From Nodularia sphaerocarpa UHCC 0038 (GTDB taxonomy: Bacteria > Cyanobacteriota > Cyanobacteriia > Cyanobacteriales > Nostocaceae): DNA of 64,000 nucleotides. The stretch lies in assembly GCF_022376295.1 (NCBI RefSeq), contig NZ_CP060140.1, positions 2,794,356-2,858,355 on the forward strand, in the 5' to 3' direction. Every line of letters starts with the position of its first letter. Position 1 is the stretch's first letter. This document shows positions 9,162 to 17,479 of the stretch, in pieces. The position numbers were made by a program, and so were the translations under genes. The notes under the pieces were generated by a model, which saw only the letters and a program-made list of their open reading frames with translations, was not told the origin of the DNA and ran no database searches.

Positions 9162-9797
9162 ATGCCAATCATTGCAGTCGTAGATTACGATATGGGAAAT
9201 TTGCACTCAGTTTGCAAAGGTTTAGAAAAAGCTGGAGCGACTCCTCACATTACTCATTCTGCTAAGGATTTAGAGATGGCAGATGCGGTAGTATTGCCAG
9301 GAGTGGGAGCATTTGATCCCGCAGTCCAACACCTGCGATCGCGTGGTTTAGAACAACCCATTAAAGATACAATCGCATCGGGGAAACCCTTCTTAGGCAT
9401 TTGTTTGGGATTGCAAATTTTATTTGAATCCAGTGCCGAAGGAACTCAACCAGGGCTAGGAATTGTCCCTGGAAAAGTGCGCCGATTCCGACCAGAAGCA
9501 GGTATTACTATTCCGCACATGGGATGGAATCAATTAGAGTTCACGCAACGAAAAAACATTTTATGGGAGCATTTGCCAGCTGATCCTTGGGTATATTTTG
9601 TACATTCTTACTATGTTGACCCAACTGATCCCGAAGTTCGAGCCGCAACTGTTACCCACGGTTCTCAAACGATCACAGCTGCGATCGCCCGTGAAAACCT
9701 GACAGCAGTGCAGTTCCACCCGGAAAAATCCTCTAATATCGGGTTGCAAATCTTATCTAATTTTGTTGCTCAAGTCCGCGAAAAAATTGCTGCATAA
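9162..9797 (+). CDS. hisH: Imidazole glycerol phosphate synthase, glutaminase subunit
   Basis: Class I glutamine amidotransferase that supplies ammonia to HisF in histidine biosynthesis. It has 211 residues, a normal length. The start VVDYDMGNLHSV is the HisH signature. The nucleophile elbow is GICLGLQ (Cys81) and the His/Glu pair lies in VQFHPEKS near the C-terminus. The ribosome site AAGGAG sits 9 bases before ATG 9162. No hisF is in the window, so histidine genes are dispersed, as is usual in cyanobacteria. Confidence 0.96.
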   Translation: MPIIAVVDYDMGNLHSVCKGLEKAGATPHITHSAKDLEMADAVVLPGVGAFDPAVQHLRSRGLEQPIKDTIASGKPFLGICLGLQILFESSAEGTQPGLGIVPGKVRRFRPEAGITIPHMGWNQLEFTQRKNILWEHLPADPWVYFVHSYYVDPTDPEVRAATVTHGSQTITAAIARENLTAVQFHPEKSSNIGLQILSNFVAQVREKIAA

Positions 9798-9855
9798 TCC
9801 AACTTTCAATTTGAGATTTTGTCATTTGCTGTTTGTCTTTTGTTGTATGTTTTTC

Positions 9856-9890
9856 CCAATGACCAATGACCAATGACCAATGACCAATGA
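9856..9890. repeat. STRR: five CCAATGA heptamers ending in the rsmD start
   Basis: Five consecutive perfect 7-base units. Because 7 is not a multiple of 3, each ATG lies in a different frame from its neighbour; only the last (9887) is in frame with rsmD. Confidence 0.9.
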
Positions 9891-10453
9891 CACTGAGAAT
9901 TTACGGGAATCGCCAAATTAAAAGTTTACCAGGGCAAGCTACCAGACCCACCAGTGCGCGGGTAAGAGAAGCAGTGTTCAATATTTGGCAGGGTACAATT
10001 AAAGATTGTCACTGGCTAGATGTGTGTACCGGCACTGGTTCAATGGGTGCAGAGGCTTTGTGTAGAGAAGCCAGTTTAGTAGTAGGAATAGAAAAATCAA
10101 GCCGCGCTAGTGCCATTATTCAACAAAACTGGCAGCAGGTAGCGCATGGCGAGCAAAAATGGCAACTCTTGCGAGGAGATGTCATACAGCAATTAAAAAA
10201 TTTATCAGGAAGGCAGTTTGACAGGATTTACTTTGATCCACCTTATGCTAGTGGATTATATCAGCCAGTGTTAGAGGCGATCGCACACTATAACTTGTTA
10301 GCTGTGAATGGTGAAATAGCTGTAGAACACAATCCCCAAGGTTGGACAGCGCCAGTCATACCCACTTGGGAGATTTCTCGCCAAAAAGTTTACGGTAATA
10401 CAGCCCTTACCTTTTATAGAATCATCGATGAGGGGAATGAAGCTGACAATTAG
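9887..10453 (+). CDS. rsmD: 16S rRNA (guanine(966)-N(2))-methyltransferase
   Basis: SAM-dependent methyltransferase for G966 of 16S rRNA. It has 188 residues. The start TLRIYGNRQIKSLPGQ is that of cyanobacterial RsmD. RPTSARVREAVFNIW precedes the SAM motif I (DVCTGTGSMGAEAL), and the N6/N2-amino methyltransferase motif IV is DPPY (about residue 116). The start codon ATG at 9887 is the last ATG of an STRR array, and no Shine-Dalgarno sequence is visible, so initiation is likely weak or leaderless-like. It lies 89 bases after hisH and may be read through from it. Confidence 0.93.
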   Translation: MTLRIYGNRQIKSLPGQATRPTSARVREAVFNIWQGTIKDCHWLDVCTGTGSMGAEALCREASLVVGIEKSSRASAIIQQNWQQVAHGEQKWQLLRGDVIQQLKNLSGRQFDRIYFDPPYASGLYQPVLEAIAHYNLLAVNGEIAVEHNPQGWTAPVIPTWEISRQKVYGNTALTFYRIIDEGNEADN

Positions 10454-10549
10454 CCAAGAAGAGCCAATAGTATATTCTCCACAACTAGGTCTACAGGGAC
10501 TTCAAGTTATTTAGATGAATTTTTTGAGGTTAAAAGCAAAACAAGCCTT

Positions 10550-10577
10550 GTAGAGACGCGATTAATCGCATCTCTAC
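10550..10577. repeat. 28-bp near-perfect palindrome (GTAGAGACGCGATT...)
   Basis: Outer arms GTAGAGA/TCTCTAC as in the other family members but a different centre (CGATTAATCG). The one imperfection is a C/A position that would be a G-U type wobble in one RNA strand. It sits between the convergent rsmD and petG and could terminate both. Confidence 0.7.
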
Positions 10578-10586
10578 GCAGAAATT

Positions 10587-10700
10587 TTAACCCCCCAATT
10601 CGTTGGGGCGCTTGTATTGCTTATAAGCGGCGTAAAATAGCCCAGCCAGAGTCACAACAATCAGACCAAGGACAATACCGGATAGCAAGGGTTCAACCAC
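10587..10700 (-). CDS. petG: Cytochrome b6-f complex subunit 5 (PetG)
   Basis: 37-residue single-span thylakoid protein needed for cytochrome b6f assembly and stability. The translation begins VEPLLSGIVLGLIVVTLAG and ends KQYKRPNELGG, the nearly invariant PetG sequence, with the transmembrane helix at about residues 5-25. The start is GTG at 10700, preceded by AGGAG 7 bases upstream on the minus strand. It is divergent from the cytochrome cM gene. Confidence 0.96.
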   Translation of the reverse strand: MVEPLLSGIVLGLIVVTLAGLFYAAYKQYKRPNELGG

Positions 10701-10908
10701 TTTAAATCTCCTGTTTGCAATTGTTCAATATTCATTTATGCTTTTAATTCTACCAAATAAAGGATGAATCCCTAGTCATGCCATGTTTTTCGAGGACTAA
10801 TGATCATAAAAAAATTATGATTTGTGCTTGCAGACACCATCAAGAACTTTTAAGCTATGTGTAGGAAATGAAAAACTTTTAGTAAACTCTACTTCTACGG
10901 CAAACCTT

Positions 10909-11283
10909 TTGGATAACCAGATTACCAAACCAGAAACTCGGATACAGTGGATCGCCTTATTGGCTCTGGTGATACTGCTAGCAGCCCCTTTGGGCATTTT
11001 TGGTGTTCAAATGGTTAGAGATGCTGATCCTTATGTCAAGAATGTCCTTTCCCTCAAAGGAGACTCAGTTCAAGGACACGCGATCTTTCAAATTAACTGC
11101 GCTGGTTGTCATGGACTGGAAGCAAATGGGCTGGTTGGCCCCAGTTTGCAAGGCGTATCCAAGCGCAAGTCACAATATAAGCTGATTCATCAAGTTATTA
11201 GTGGCGAAACCCCGCCAATGCCAAAATTTCAACCAAGCATTCCAGAAATGGCAGATTTATTAAGTTATTTGGAGAGTTTATAA
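10909..11283 (+). CDS. cytM: Cytochrome cM
   Basis: Membrane-anchored c-type cytochrome of cyanobacteria. From TTG 10909 the protein has 124 residues: a short N-terminus (DNQITKPETR), one hydrophobic anchor (about 14-34), and a single heme domain with CAGCH (Cys64, Cys67, His68) and a Met axial ligand in TPPMPKF (about Met104). The DPYVKNVLSLKGDSVQGHAI segment and the ending ADLLSYLESL match CytM. The frame is open back to a TTG at 10822, but that longer N-terminus has no homology-like content or ribosome site. No ATG is available, so the start is uncertain. In model cyanobacteria CytM has been linked to respiratory or photosynthetic electron flow under stress. Confidence 0.88.
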   Translation: MDNQITKPETRIQWIALLALVILLAAPLGIFGVQMVRDADPYVKNVLSLKGDSVQGHAIFQINCAGCHGLEANGLVGPSLQGVSKRKSQYKLIHQVISGETPPMPKFQPSIPEMADLLSYLESL

Positions 11284-11425
11284 TTTATTAAGTTTTGCGG
11301 TTCCCACAACTTGAATCTGTGGGACTATTGGTGAAATGAGGTAAATTTTGCCACTATTATCATGCGATCGCCACGAGGTGAGAAAAATTCGGTATAAAAT
11401 CTAAAACTTAAAATCAAAAATTACA

Positions 11426-12817
11426 ATGACAAAGCTTACTCCTAATTCTAGTTTTAGTGTTACCATGCGGTTGCAAATTCCCAATCGTGTGGGGATGTTA
11501 GCTTCAGTAATGCAGGCGATCGCCTCCACTGGTGGTAATCTCGGACAAATCGATTTAATCGAGCAAACCCGTCATGAATCTACCCGTGATATTACTGTAG
11601 ATGCAGCTAGTACAGAACACGCTGAGACTATAGTGCAAGCAGTGAAAGTATTGCCAGATATTACCTTACTCAGTGTTCATGACCGCACCTTTAATTTGCA
11701 TCGTGGGGGCAAAATTAGCATTGTTAGCCGCATTCCCCTGAAGAGTGTTTCTGATTTAGCAATGGCGTATACTCCAGGCGTTGGTAGGATTTGTACAGCG
11801 ATCGCCCAAGACCCAGAGGAAGTTTACAACCTCACCATCAAACAAAATACTGTCGCCATTGTTACCGATGGTAGCGCAGTTTTAGGTTTGGGAAATCTGG
11901 GTGCGTCTGCGGCTTTACCAGTCATGGAAGGTAAAGCCATGCTATTCAAAGAATTTGCCGGGCTTGATGCTTTTCCCATCTGTCTTGACACCCAAGATAC
12001 AGATGAAATTGTGCGGACAGTCAAAAATCTAGCTCCGGTGTTTGGTGGTGTCAACTTAGAAGATATAGCTGCGCCGCGTTGCTTTGAAATCGAAAAAAGA
12101 TTACGAGCAGAACTAAATATCCCAGTTTTTCATGATGACCAACACGGTACAGCCATTGTTACCTTAGCAGCCTTGTTTAACGCCTTAAAGTTAGTTAATA
12201 AGTCAATAGCAGAAATCCGCATAGTGATTAACGGTGCTGGGGCGGCTGGAGTGGCGATCGCCCGCTTACTTCGCAAAGCTGGAGCCGAAAAAATCTGGAT
12301 GTGCGACTCCAAAGGAATAATCTCCACCAGCCGCACTGATTTGACCCCAGAGAAGCAGGAATTTGCCGTCAAAGCCCAGGGTACACTGGGGGGTGCAATG
12401 CAAGGCGCAGACGTGTTTATTGGCGTGAGCGCACCCGGAGTATTGACAGTGGAAATGGTACAAGCAATGGCTAAAGACCCAATTGTTTTTGCTATGGCTA
12501 ATCCCATTCCCGAAATTCAGCCAGAATTAGTCAGTAAAATTGTCGCTGTCATGGCTACAGGTCGGAGTGACTACCCAAATCAAATTAATAACGTCTTGGC
12601 TTTTCCCGGAGTATTCCGTGGTGCTTTAGATTGTCGCGCCCAGACAATTACTACTACCATGTACTTAGAAGCAGCAAGTGCGATCGCCTCCTTAGTCAAA
12701 CCTTCAGACTTAAACCGGGAACACATCATCCCATCAGTCTTTGATAAACGGGTTGCACCTGCTGTAGCTGCTGCTGTACAACAAGCCGCCCGTCAAGAAG
12801 GAATTGCCAAGAGTTAA
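11426..12817 (+). CDS. NAD(P)-dependent malic enzyme with N-terminal ACT domain
   Basis: Oxidative decarboxylation of malate to pyruvate. It has 463 residues. An ACT regulatory domain covers about residues 8-85 (SVTMRLQIPNRVGMLASVMQ). The malic enzyme catalytic part begins with YTPGVGRIC (about 113-121), followed by TDGSAVLGLGNLGA, LEDIAAPRCFEIE (metal ligands Glu/Asp), HDDQHGTAIV and the Rossmann segment INGAGAAGVAIARLL. ACT fusion suggests allosteric control by an amino acid, but the ligand is unknown. The start ATG at 11426 has no strong ribosome site. Confidence 0.93.
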   Translation: MTKLTPNSSFSVTMRLQIPNRVGMLASVMQAIASTGGNLGQIDLIEQTRHESTRDITVDAASTEHAETIVQAVKVLPDITLLSVHDRTFNLHRGGKISIVSRIPLKSVSDLAMAYTPGVGRICTAIAQDPEEVYNLTIKQNTVAIVTDGSAVLGLGNLGASAALPVMEGKAMLFKEFAGLDAFPICLDTQDTDEIVRTVKNLAPVFGGVNLEDIAAPRCFEIEKRLRAELNIPVFHDDQHGTAIVTLAALFNALKLVNKSIAEIRIVINGAGAAGVAIARLLRKAGAEKIWMCDSKGIISTSRTDLTPEKQEFAVKAQGTLGGAMQGADVFIGVSAPGVLTVEMVQAMAKDPIVFAMANPIPEIQPELVSKIVAVMATGRSDYPNQINNVLAFPGVFRGALDCRAQTITTTMYLEAASAIASLVKPSDLNREHIIPSVFDKRVAPAVAAAVQQAARQEGIAKS

Positions 12818-12935
12818 TTTCAGAGGAGTGGGAAAATCAAATCATCCACTCCAATACTTCTTTTGTTAACCTCTCCCCCACCCCCTGTCCTAAGTTCGCG
12901 CAGCGTGCCGAAGGTAGGACAGGGGAGATAGTTTC

Positions 12936-12960
12936 CCCCCTTCCCTACAAGGGAAGGGGG
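12936..12960. terminator. Hairpin between convergent malic enzyme and PstS-like genes
   Basis: Perfect 10-base arms CCCCCTTCCC / GGGAAGGGGG with loop TACAA, inside a longer repeat (about 12868-12985) of the CCCTTCCCTACCAGGGAAGGGG family also found at 46840, 47010 and 54000. Its position between two gene ends suits a bidirectional terminator. Confidence 0.6.
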
Positions 12961-12987
12961 GCTAGGGGGGTTAGGTTGTCCCCACTC

Positions 12988-13989
12988 CTACTGCAAAGGA
13001 ATAAAACCAGCACGTTGAACAGCTTGTTGTCCTGGAGGAGATAAAGCAAATTCCACAAATTGCTTAACGGCTGGGCTAGTTTTACGCGGTACTGCTAAAT
13101 AAACAACTCGACTAAGCGGGTAAGTACCATTTTTCACTAAAGCCTGATCTGTAGGCGATATGCCATTAATAGGAACAATGCGGACACTTGTCTGATTTTC
13201 AATTTGAGTCACAGTACTGTAACTAATACCATCATTACCTAAAGCTCGCAAAATGGGCGTAGTTTCATCTTGCTGAACCGTAGTAAAATTACCGCCATCA
13301 GGTGCGAAAGATTTACCCGAAAGTACCGCTTCTTGAAAGAAAGAATGAGTCCCACTGTCACGAGAACGGTTAATCACTTTTATCGGTAGATTCGGTCCAC
13401 CCACCTCCGACCAGTTCGTAATTTGTCCGAGAAAAATTAAACGCAACTGTTCTATAGTCAATCCCCCTTTGTATAGGTTATTGATACCTACCGCCACAGC
13501 CAAACCATCACGCGCAATCGGTACTCCCACAATTCCCCCAGCCGATTCGCTACCATTCAGGGGACGTGAACTAGCAGCCATCAAAACCTTACCATCAATC
13601 AGGTTTTTTATCCCGGCATTAGTGCCATTAGGTTTACCATCAGGTATCCCATAAGTTGTAGGTAAATTAGGATTGAGAAAATTATAGCCAATTTGAAACT
13701 GTTTAACTAGAGTAACTATAGTGACACTGCCATCAATCGTTAAAACTGTTGGATTTGGCAAACTCGTATCTAAACTTCCTAAATCAAAACCTTGATTAGG
13801 GTTAGATTTTGAGTCAGAAGATTGATCATCATTTAAAGATTGCGATGCATTCTGATTCGGTTCTATAGAACTTGGTGTTAGTCCAGGCAATAGTTTGAAG
13901 TACCACAAACCCAATCCTAAAACTCCACCAGTGAGCAGTAGAGTCAGCACCAGTATGAGTATTTCTCGATTTTTGCTGTTTGTAGCCAT
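12988..13989 (-). CDS. PstS-family phosphate (oxyanion) substrate-binding protein
   Basis: 333-residue periplasmic solute-binding protein. An N-terminal hydrophobic segment (about 9-30) follows KNREI and is not a lipobox, so it is a membrane anchor or uncleaved signal. A Ser/Asn/Gln-rich linker (about 38-75) precedes the PBP-like domain. The domain shows TIDGSVT at the first lobe, GLTIEQLRLIFLGQITNW, and the anion site NRSRDSGTHSFF; the family motif is RxxSGT. No pstCAB genes adjoin it, so it may be an orphan binding protein or a signalling/scavenging paralogue. The exact ligand is not proven. Confidence 0.85.
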   Translation of the reverse strand: MATNSKNREILILVLTLLLTGGVLGLGLWYFKLLPGLTPSSIEPNQNASQSLNDDQSSDSKSNPNQGFDLGSLDTSLPNPTVLTIDGSVTIVTLVKQFQIGYNFLNPNLPTTYGIPDGKPNGTNAGIKNLIDGKVLMAASSRPLNGSESAGGIVGVPIARDGLAVAVGINNLYKGGLTIEQLRLIFLGQITNWSEVGGPNLPIKVINRSRDSGTHSFFQEAVLSGKSFAPDGGNFTTVQQDETTPILRALGNDGISYSTVTQIENQTSVRIVPINGISPTDQALVKNGTYPLSRVVYLAVPRKTSPAVKQFVEFALSPPGQQAVQRAGFIPLQ

Positions 13990-14112
13990 ATTGTAGTATT
14001 TACCCTAATTAACCAACTTGATAGAGGTTTTCAGCTACCACCTAAAGGGTATTTTGTCACATTTTAATACAATTGCCCTCTGAAAAATTCCGGATTTGAC
14101 AGTCAAAACCCC

Positions 14113-14142
14113 TGTAGAGACGTTCCATGGAACGTCTCTACA
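14113..14142. repeat. 30-bp perfect palindrome (TGTAGAGACGTTCCA / inverse)
   Basis: Identical to the copies at 7138 and 28320. It lies between the PstS-like and creatininase genes on the minus strand. Confidence 0.85.
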
Positions 14143-14178
14143 TTTAAATTCATATTTGGTTTCAGCAACGCCGTATTT

Positions 14179-14925
14179 CTATTCTGCGTTCAAAAATTCT
14201 AAGTATCCATTGCTGAGTTCTTTCACCGCTAAATCATAAAATTGCTGACCATGTTCTGGGGTTGCTAAACCAGGGTTTGAACCCATGCGTCCATCTGGGT
14301 AACGTCCTCGGAAGTCAACTGCACTATAAATCGAGTGTCCACCGGCAACTTCTGGAGAAAGGGGTGCTTGTTTTATGGACTCTGGATAGATATACTGGGT
14401 AAGGGCTACTTCACTGGGAGTCGCATGAGAGCCTTCTTGGTCGCCGTATAATTCTTTAGCGAGTTTGTATACAGAACTGCACATAAACCAGTTAGCTACT
14501 TGACATTGTACCTGTTGGGCGTTGGGAATCTGCAAATCTTCCAAATGTGCGTAAGTTTCCGAAAAAGCAGCTTTGAGGGTGGCAATATTACCGCCGTGTC
14601 CGTTGATAAAGTAGAATTTGGAAAAGCCAGCTTTGGTTAAACAAGTGATATAGTCTCGTACTACCTGAATCATCGTACTGGGACGCAGACTTATTGTGCC
14701 AGGAAAAGCGGTATGATGTAATGCCATCCCCACGTTGATTGTAGGACCAATGAGCGCCTGAGTTGCTTCACCTACTCCACGTGCGATCGCCTCTGCACAA
14801 ATCGCATCAGTCCCAATTAAACCTGTGGGGCCATGTTGTTCAGTAGAACCAATGGGGAGAATAATACCCCGTGATTGTTGTAAATAAGCTTCAACTTCTG
14901 GCCAAGTGCTTAAATGTAGTTGCAT
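14179..14925 (-). CDS. Creatininase family amidohydrolase
   Basis: 248-residue metal-dependent amidohydrolase of the creatininase superfamily. Metal-binding signatures are in the expected order: LPIGSTEQHGP (about 23-33) with Glu and His, GTDA (about 38-41) with Asp, INGHGGN (about 106-112) and EGSHATPSE (about 165-173) with Glu and His. Characterised members include creatininase, formamidopyrimidine deformylases (ArfB) and mycofactocin MftE. Substrate cannot be read from the motifs. It starts 18 bases after the stop of the pentapeptide-nuclease gene, so the two are probably co-transcribed. Confidence 0.9.
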   Translation of the reverse strand: MQLHLSTWPEVEAYLQQSRGIILPIGSTEQHGPTGLIGTDAICAEAIARGVGEATQALIGPTINVGMALHHTAFPGTISLRPSTMIQVVRDYITCLTKAGFSKFYFINGHGGNIATLKAAFSETYAHLEDLQIPNAQQVQCQVANWFMCSSVYKLAKELYGDQEGSHATPSEVALTQYIYPESIKQAPLSPEVAGGHSIYSAVDFRGRYPDGRMGSNPGLATPEHGQQFYDLAVKELSNGYLEFLNAE

Positions 14926-14943
14926 TTTGGGGAAAAATCTAGT

Positions 14944-15996
14944 TTAGGAATATCCAATTTCTAGCATTTTAAAAAATTCCTCGACTACCTCATCTGGATT
15001 TTCATAACACCTAGAGGAATCAAATCTTTCCACGACCTTGATACCGTGTCTTCTAAAAATGCGTTCTCTCTCTTGTTCTTCTACTCTGCGTTCTGGTTTA
15101 TGATGCGGTCCATCAACTTCCAAAATTCCCCATTTACCATTGTAACAAATTAGAAAATCAGCCTCTTTATTGGCTCTCCCATTGGGTGTATTGAGTCGAG
15201 CTAAACAGTTAGGTAAAAATAAAGTTCCAGCCCTGTCTAGTGCTTCAGCAATTTTGATTTCTGTTTTTGAGCGAAATGTTAGCCTTTCCCAAGTATGAGT
15301 TTTGTTATTGAAATTAAACTGAACTCCTTGGTTATTGTCATTATTCGCACTTTCGGGAGTTTTGCGTAAAATTAAGTCTGTAGTTTCTATAATCTTTTTG
15401 TATAAACTAGCAAATTCTCCAGGTAAAAATTTACCTTCTATAGGTCGTCGGCTTTTGCTTATACCTTCATATTCATTAGATAAATAAACATATTCACAAA
15501 CTACTTTATCTAGTTTTGTTTCACTATTAACACTCCAATCTTTTATACAAGCACCTGTCAAAGTTGCGTTATCAAAATTTGTAGCGATTACTTTCGATTC
15601 TGATAAATTAGCATTACTCAGGTTAGCCACACTCAGGTCAGCATTACTTAGGTCAGCCACACTCAGGTCAGCATTGCTCAGGTTAGCCCCATTCAGGTAA
15701 GCATAAAACATTTTAGCCACACTCAGGTTAGCATTTCTCAGGATAGCATTACTCAGGAAAGCCCCACTCAGGTCAGCATTGCTCAGGTTAGCATTGCTCA
15801 GGTTAGCATTTCTCAGGATAGCCAAAGTCAGGTCAGCATTACTCAGATCAGCATTGCTCAGGTTAGCATTACTCAGGTCAAACTCCAACAGTTTAGCCGC
15901 ACACAGGTCAACTTTTAAAGGTAAATTTTCACTCCTCCACTGATTCCAAACTTCTACACCCTGTTTCAGTATTGCTAGATGCTCATCATTCGCCAT
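14944..15996 (-). CDS. Pentapeptide-repeat protein fused to a DUF559-like (PD-(D/E)XK) nuclease domain
   Basis: 350 residues. The N-terminus is an ILKQGVEVWNQWR helix (about 9-21) common at the head of cyanobacterial pentapeptide proteins. About 25 A(D/N)LSN-type pentapeptides follow (about residues 30-155) and should form a right-handed quadrilateral beta-helix. The C-terminal about 120 residues are an endonuclease-like domain: RSKTEIKIAEAL, KEADFLICY, GILEVDGPHH and IKVVERFD. The Glu...Asp...ExD-G-x-H pattern matches DUF559/Vsr-type nucleases. Repeats are visible in the DNA as 15-base units. Function is unknown; it could be a DNA-targeting or defence/stress effector, but that is inference. 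Confidence 0.8.
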   Translation of the reverse strand: MANDEHLAILKQGVEVWNQWRSENLPLKVDLCAAKLLEFDLSNANLSNADLSNADLTLAILRNANLSNANLSNADLSGAFLSNAILRNANLSVAKMFYAYLNGANLSNADLSVADLSNADLSVANLSNANLSESKVIATNFDNATLTGACIKDWSVNSETKLDKVVCEYVYLSNEYEGISKSRRPIEGKFLPGEFASLYKKIIETTDLILRKTPESANNDNNQGVQFNFNNKTHTWERLTFRSKTEIKIAEALDRAGTLFLPNCLARLNTPNGRANKEADFLICYNGKWGILEVDGPHHKPERRVEEQERERIFRRHGIKVVERFDSSRCYENPDEVVEEFFKMLEIGYS

Positions 15997-16089
15997 TATC
16001 GATTTTTTATACTTAAATTTTCCAATATTCGGATTCTAACCTAATACCGGGAAACAAGCCCTTGAAAGTTAGCAATAAAAAATAAAGGT

Positions 16090-16145
16090 TTTTAACCCGC
16101 GCAGGCGGGTTTTGTCTGTATAGCCGCGATTTCTAATCGCCAGGG
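16090..16145 (-). repeat. Partial copy of the CCTGGCGA(C/T)TAGAA(G/A)TCGC interspersed repeat
   Basis: The reverse complement reads CCTGGCGATTAGAAATCGCG, then CTATAC, then an AACCCGCCTGCGCGGGTT hairpin. The fuller copies are at 19264-19412 and 62349-62534. Confidence 0.7.
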
Positions 16146-16273
16146 CTAGTAATAAATCACACTTTCCAAACATCCTCTTATGCAAATTTTTACATATTTT
16201 ATTGAGAATATTTCTTAACTGATATAAATGCTGATATTATGTATTGATATTCTCAATTTTTACCAAGCCTAAA

Positions 16274-17014
16274 ATGCTCAAACAGTTACAAAGTAAATCT
16301 TATGTATTTGTGGGTGGATATCTATTGACTGCGGTCTTAGGTTTGACTGGATGTGATTCTACTCCTAGTGAACCCACAAGTGACAACACAAATACACCTG
16401 AAACTACTGCTCAACCCGTAGCAAGTGAGGAAAAAATTAGTGCGGGAGAACAAGCCAATGCGGATTTTCAGGATAAACTCAGTGGTCAAGCCCTTCTGAA
16501 TGCTTTAAAACAAGGGGGTCATGTAATTTATTTTCGCCATACCCAAACAGAAAAAGATTATGCTGACCAACTAAAAGCGGAGATGGGTGATTGTTCAACT
16601 CAACGGATGCTGAGTGAAACAGGATGGAAACAAGCTAGAACTATTGGGGAAGGATTTCGCAAGTCTGCTATTCCTTTTGATAAAGTAATTTCTAGTCAGT
16701 ATTGTCGGGCTTGGCAAACAGCAGATTTAGCCTTTGGTAAATACGAGAAAAATGCTGACCTAAACTTTCCCAAGGCGGAAGACTATACTCCCGAACAAAC
16801 GGCTGAGATGAAAGCCCAGCTAACACCAATGTTAACAACTGTACCCACAAAAGGAACTAATACTGTCATTGTCGGTCATGATGATTTGTTTGAAGCCGCA
16901 ACAGGGATTTATCCAGACCCACAGGGTATGGCTTATGTTGTTAAGCCTGATGGCAAAGGTAGTTTTCAACTGATTGCCAATATGCTTCCCGAAGAATGGG
17001 AAAAATTAGAGTAA
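16274..17014 (+). CDS. Histidine phosphatase family lipoprotein
   Basis: 246-residue predicted lipoprotein. A signal peptide (MLKQLQSKSYVFVGGYLLTA region) ends in the lipobox LTGC at about residues 25-28, followed by a Ser/Thr/Pro-rich linker. A phosphoglycerate-mutase-like fold then shows the catalytic VIYFRHTQT (RHT in place of the usual RHG), the arginine-containing SQYCRAWQTA and the second histidine VIVGHDDLF. A role as an extracytoplasmic phosphatase is inferred. The frame is open back to a TTG at 16244, but ATG 16274 gives a proper signal peptide. A hairpin at 17038-17060 follows. Confidence 0.85.
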   Translation: MLKQLQSKSYVFVGGYLLTAVLGLTGCDSTPSEPTSDNTNTPETTAQPVASEEKISAGEQANADFQDKLSGQALLNALKQGGHVIYFRHTQTEKDYADQLKAEMGDCSTQRMLSETGWKQARTIGEGFRKSAIPFDKVISSQYCRAWQTADLAFGKYEKNADLNFPKAEDYTPEQTAEMKAQLTPMLTTVPTKGTNTVIVGHDDLFEAATGIYPDPQGMAYVVKPDGKGSFQLIANMLPEEWEKLE

Positions 17015-17037
17015 ATCTAGTGTTTAACCAATTCAAA

Positions 17038-17060
17038 AAGAGCAGATTTTATCTGCTCTT
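17038..17060. terminator. Stem-loop after the lipoprotein phosphatase gene
   Basis: Perfect 10-base arms AAGAGCAGAT / ATCTGCTCTT around TTT, starting 24 bases after the stop codon. There is no clear downstream T run. Confidence 0.55.
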
Positions 17061-17111
17061 GACGAGAGATTGAGTTTTACTAAGTAATTCGTCATAAATA
17101 ATTCCAGGTTT

Positions 17112-17473
17112 GTAGTCAGGACTTTAGTCCTGAATTAAGGGCTAAAGCCCTTACTACGAGCTAAATGACAATATTTTTAGATTGCTTCACATAGTTAGGT
17201 TTATTCTCGCCCAGTCCTGAATTAAGGGCTAAAGCCCTTACTACGAGCTAAATGACAATATTTTTAGATTGCTTCACATAGTTAGGTTTATTCTCGCCCA
17301 GTCCTGAATTAAGGGCTAAAGCCCTTACTACGAGCTAAATGACAATATTTTTAGATTGCTTCACATAGTTAGGTTTATTCTCGCCCAGTCCTGAATTAAG
17401 GGCTAAAGCCCTTACTACGAGCTAAATGACAATATTTTTAGATTGCTTCACATAGTTAGGTTTATTCTCACCG
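17112..17473. repeat. Four tandem 87-bp repeats, each with a TAAGGGCT/AGCCCTTA hairpin
   Basis: Exact 87-base period with unit starts at 17126, 17213, 17300 and 17387. The units are nearly identical; the last one differs at its end (TTCTCACC for TTCTCGCC). Each holds the 8-base stem TAAGGGCT-AA-AGCCCTTA. The first unit is preceded by a second hairpin TCAGGAC-TTTA-GTCCTGA enclosed by GTAGT...ACTAC, a double-hairpin module. The array occupies the whole space downstream of the minus-strand cupin gene and ends 7 bases before its stop. Confidence 0.9.
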
Positions 17474-17479
17474 ACTTAC

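Noticed and set aside
10822..10908. Longer N-terminus of cytochrome cM from TTG 10822
   Set aside because: No ribosome site and no resemblance to CytM; the family-like start is close to 10909.
17112..17473. Regular 87-bp array as a CRISPR
   Set aside because: The whole 87 bases repeat with no unique spacers; it is a tandem duplication.
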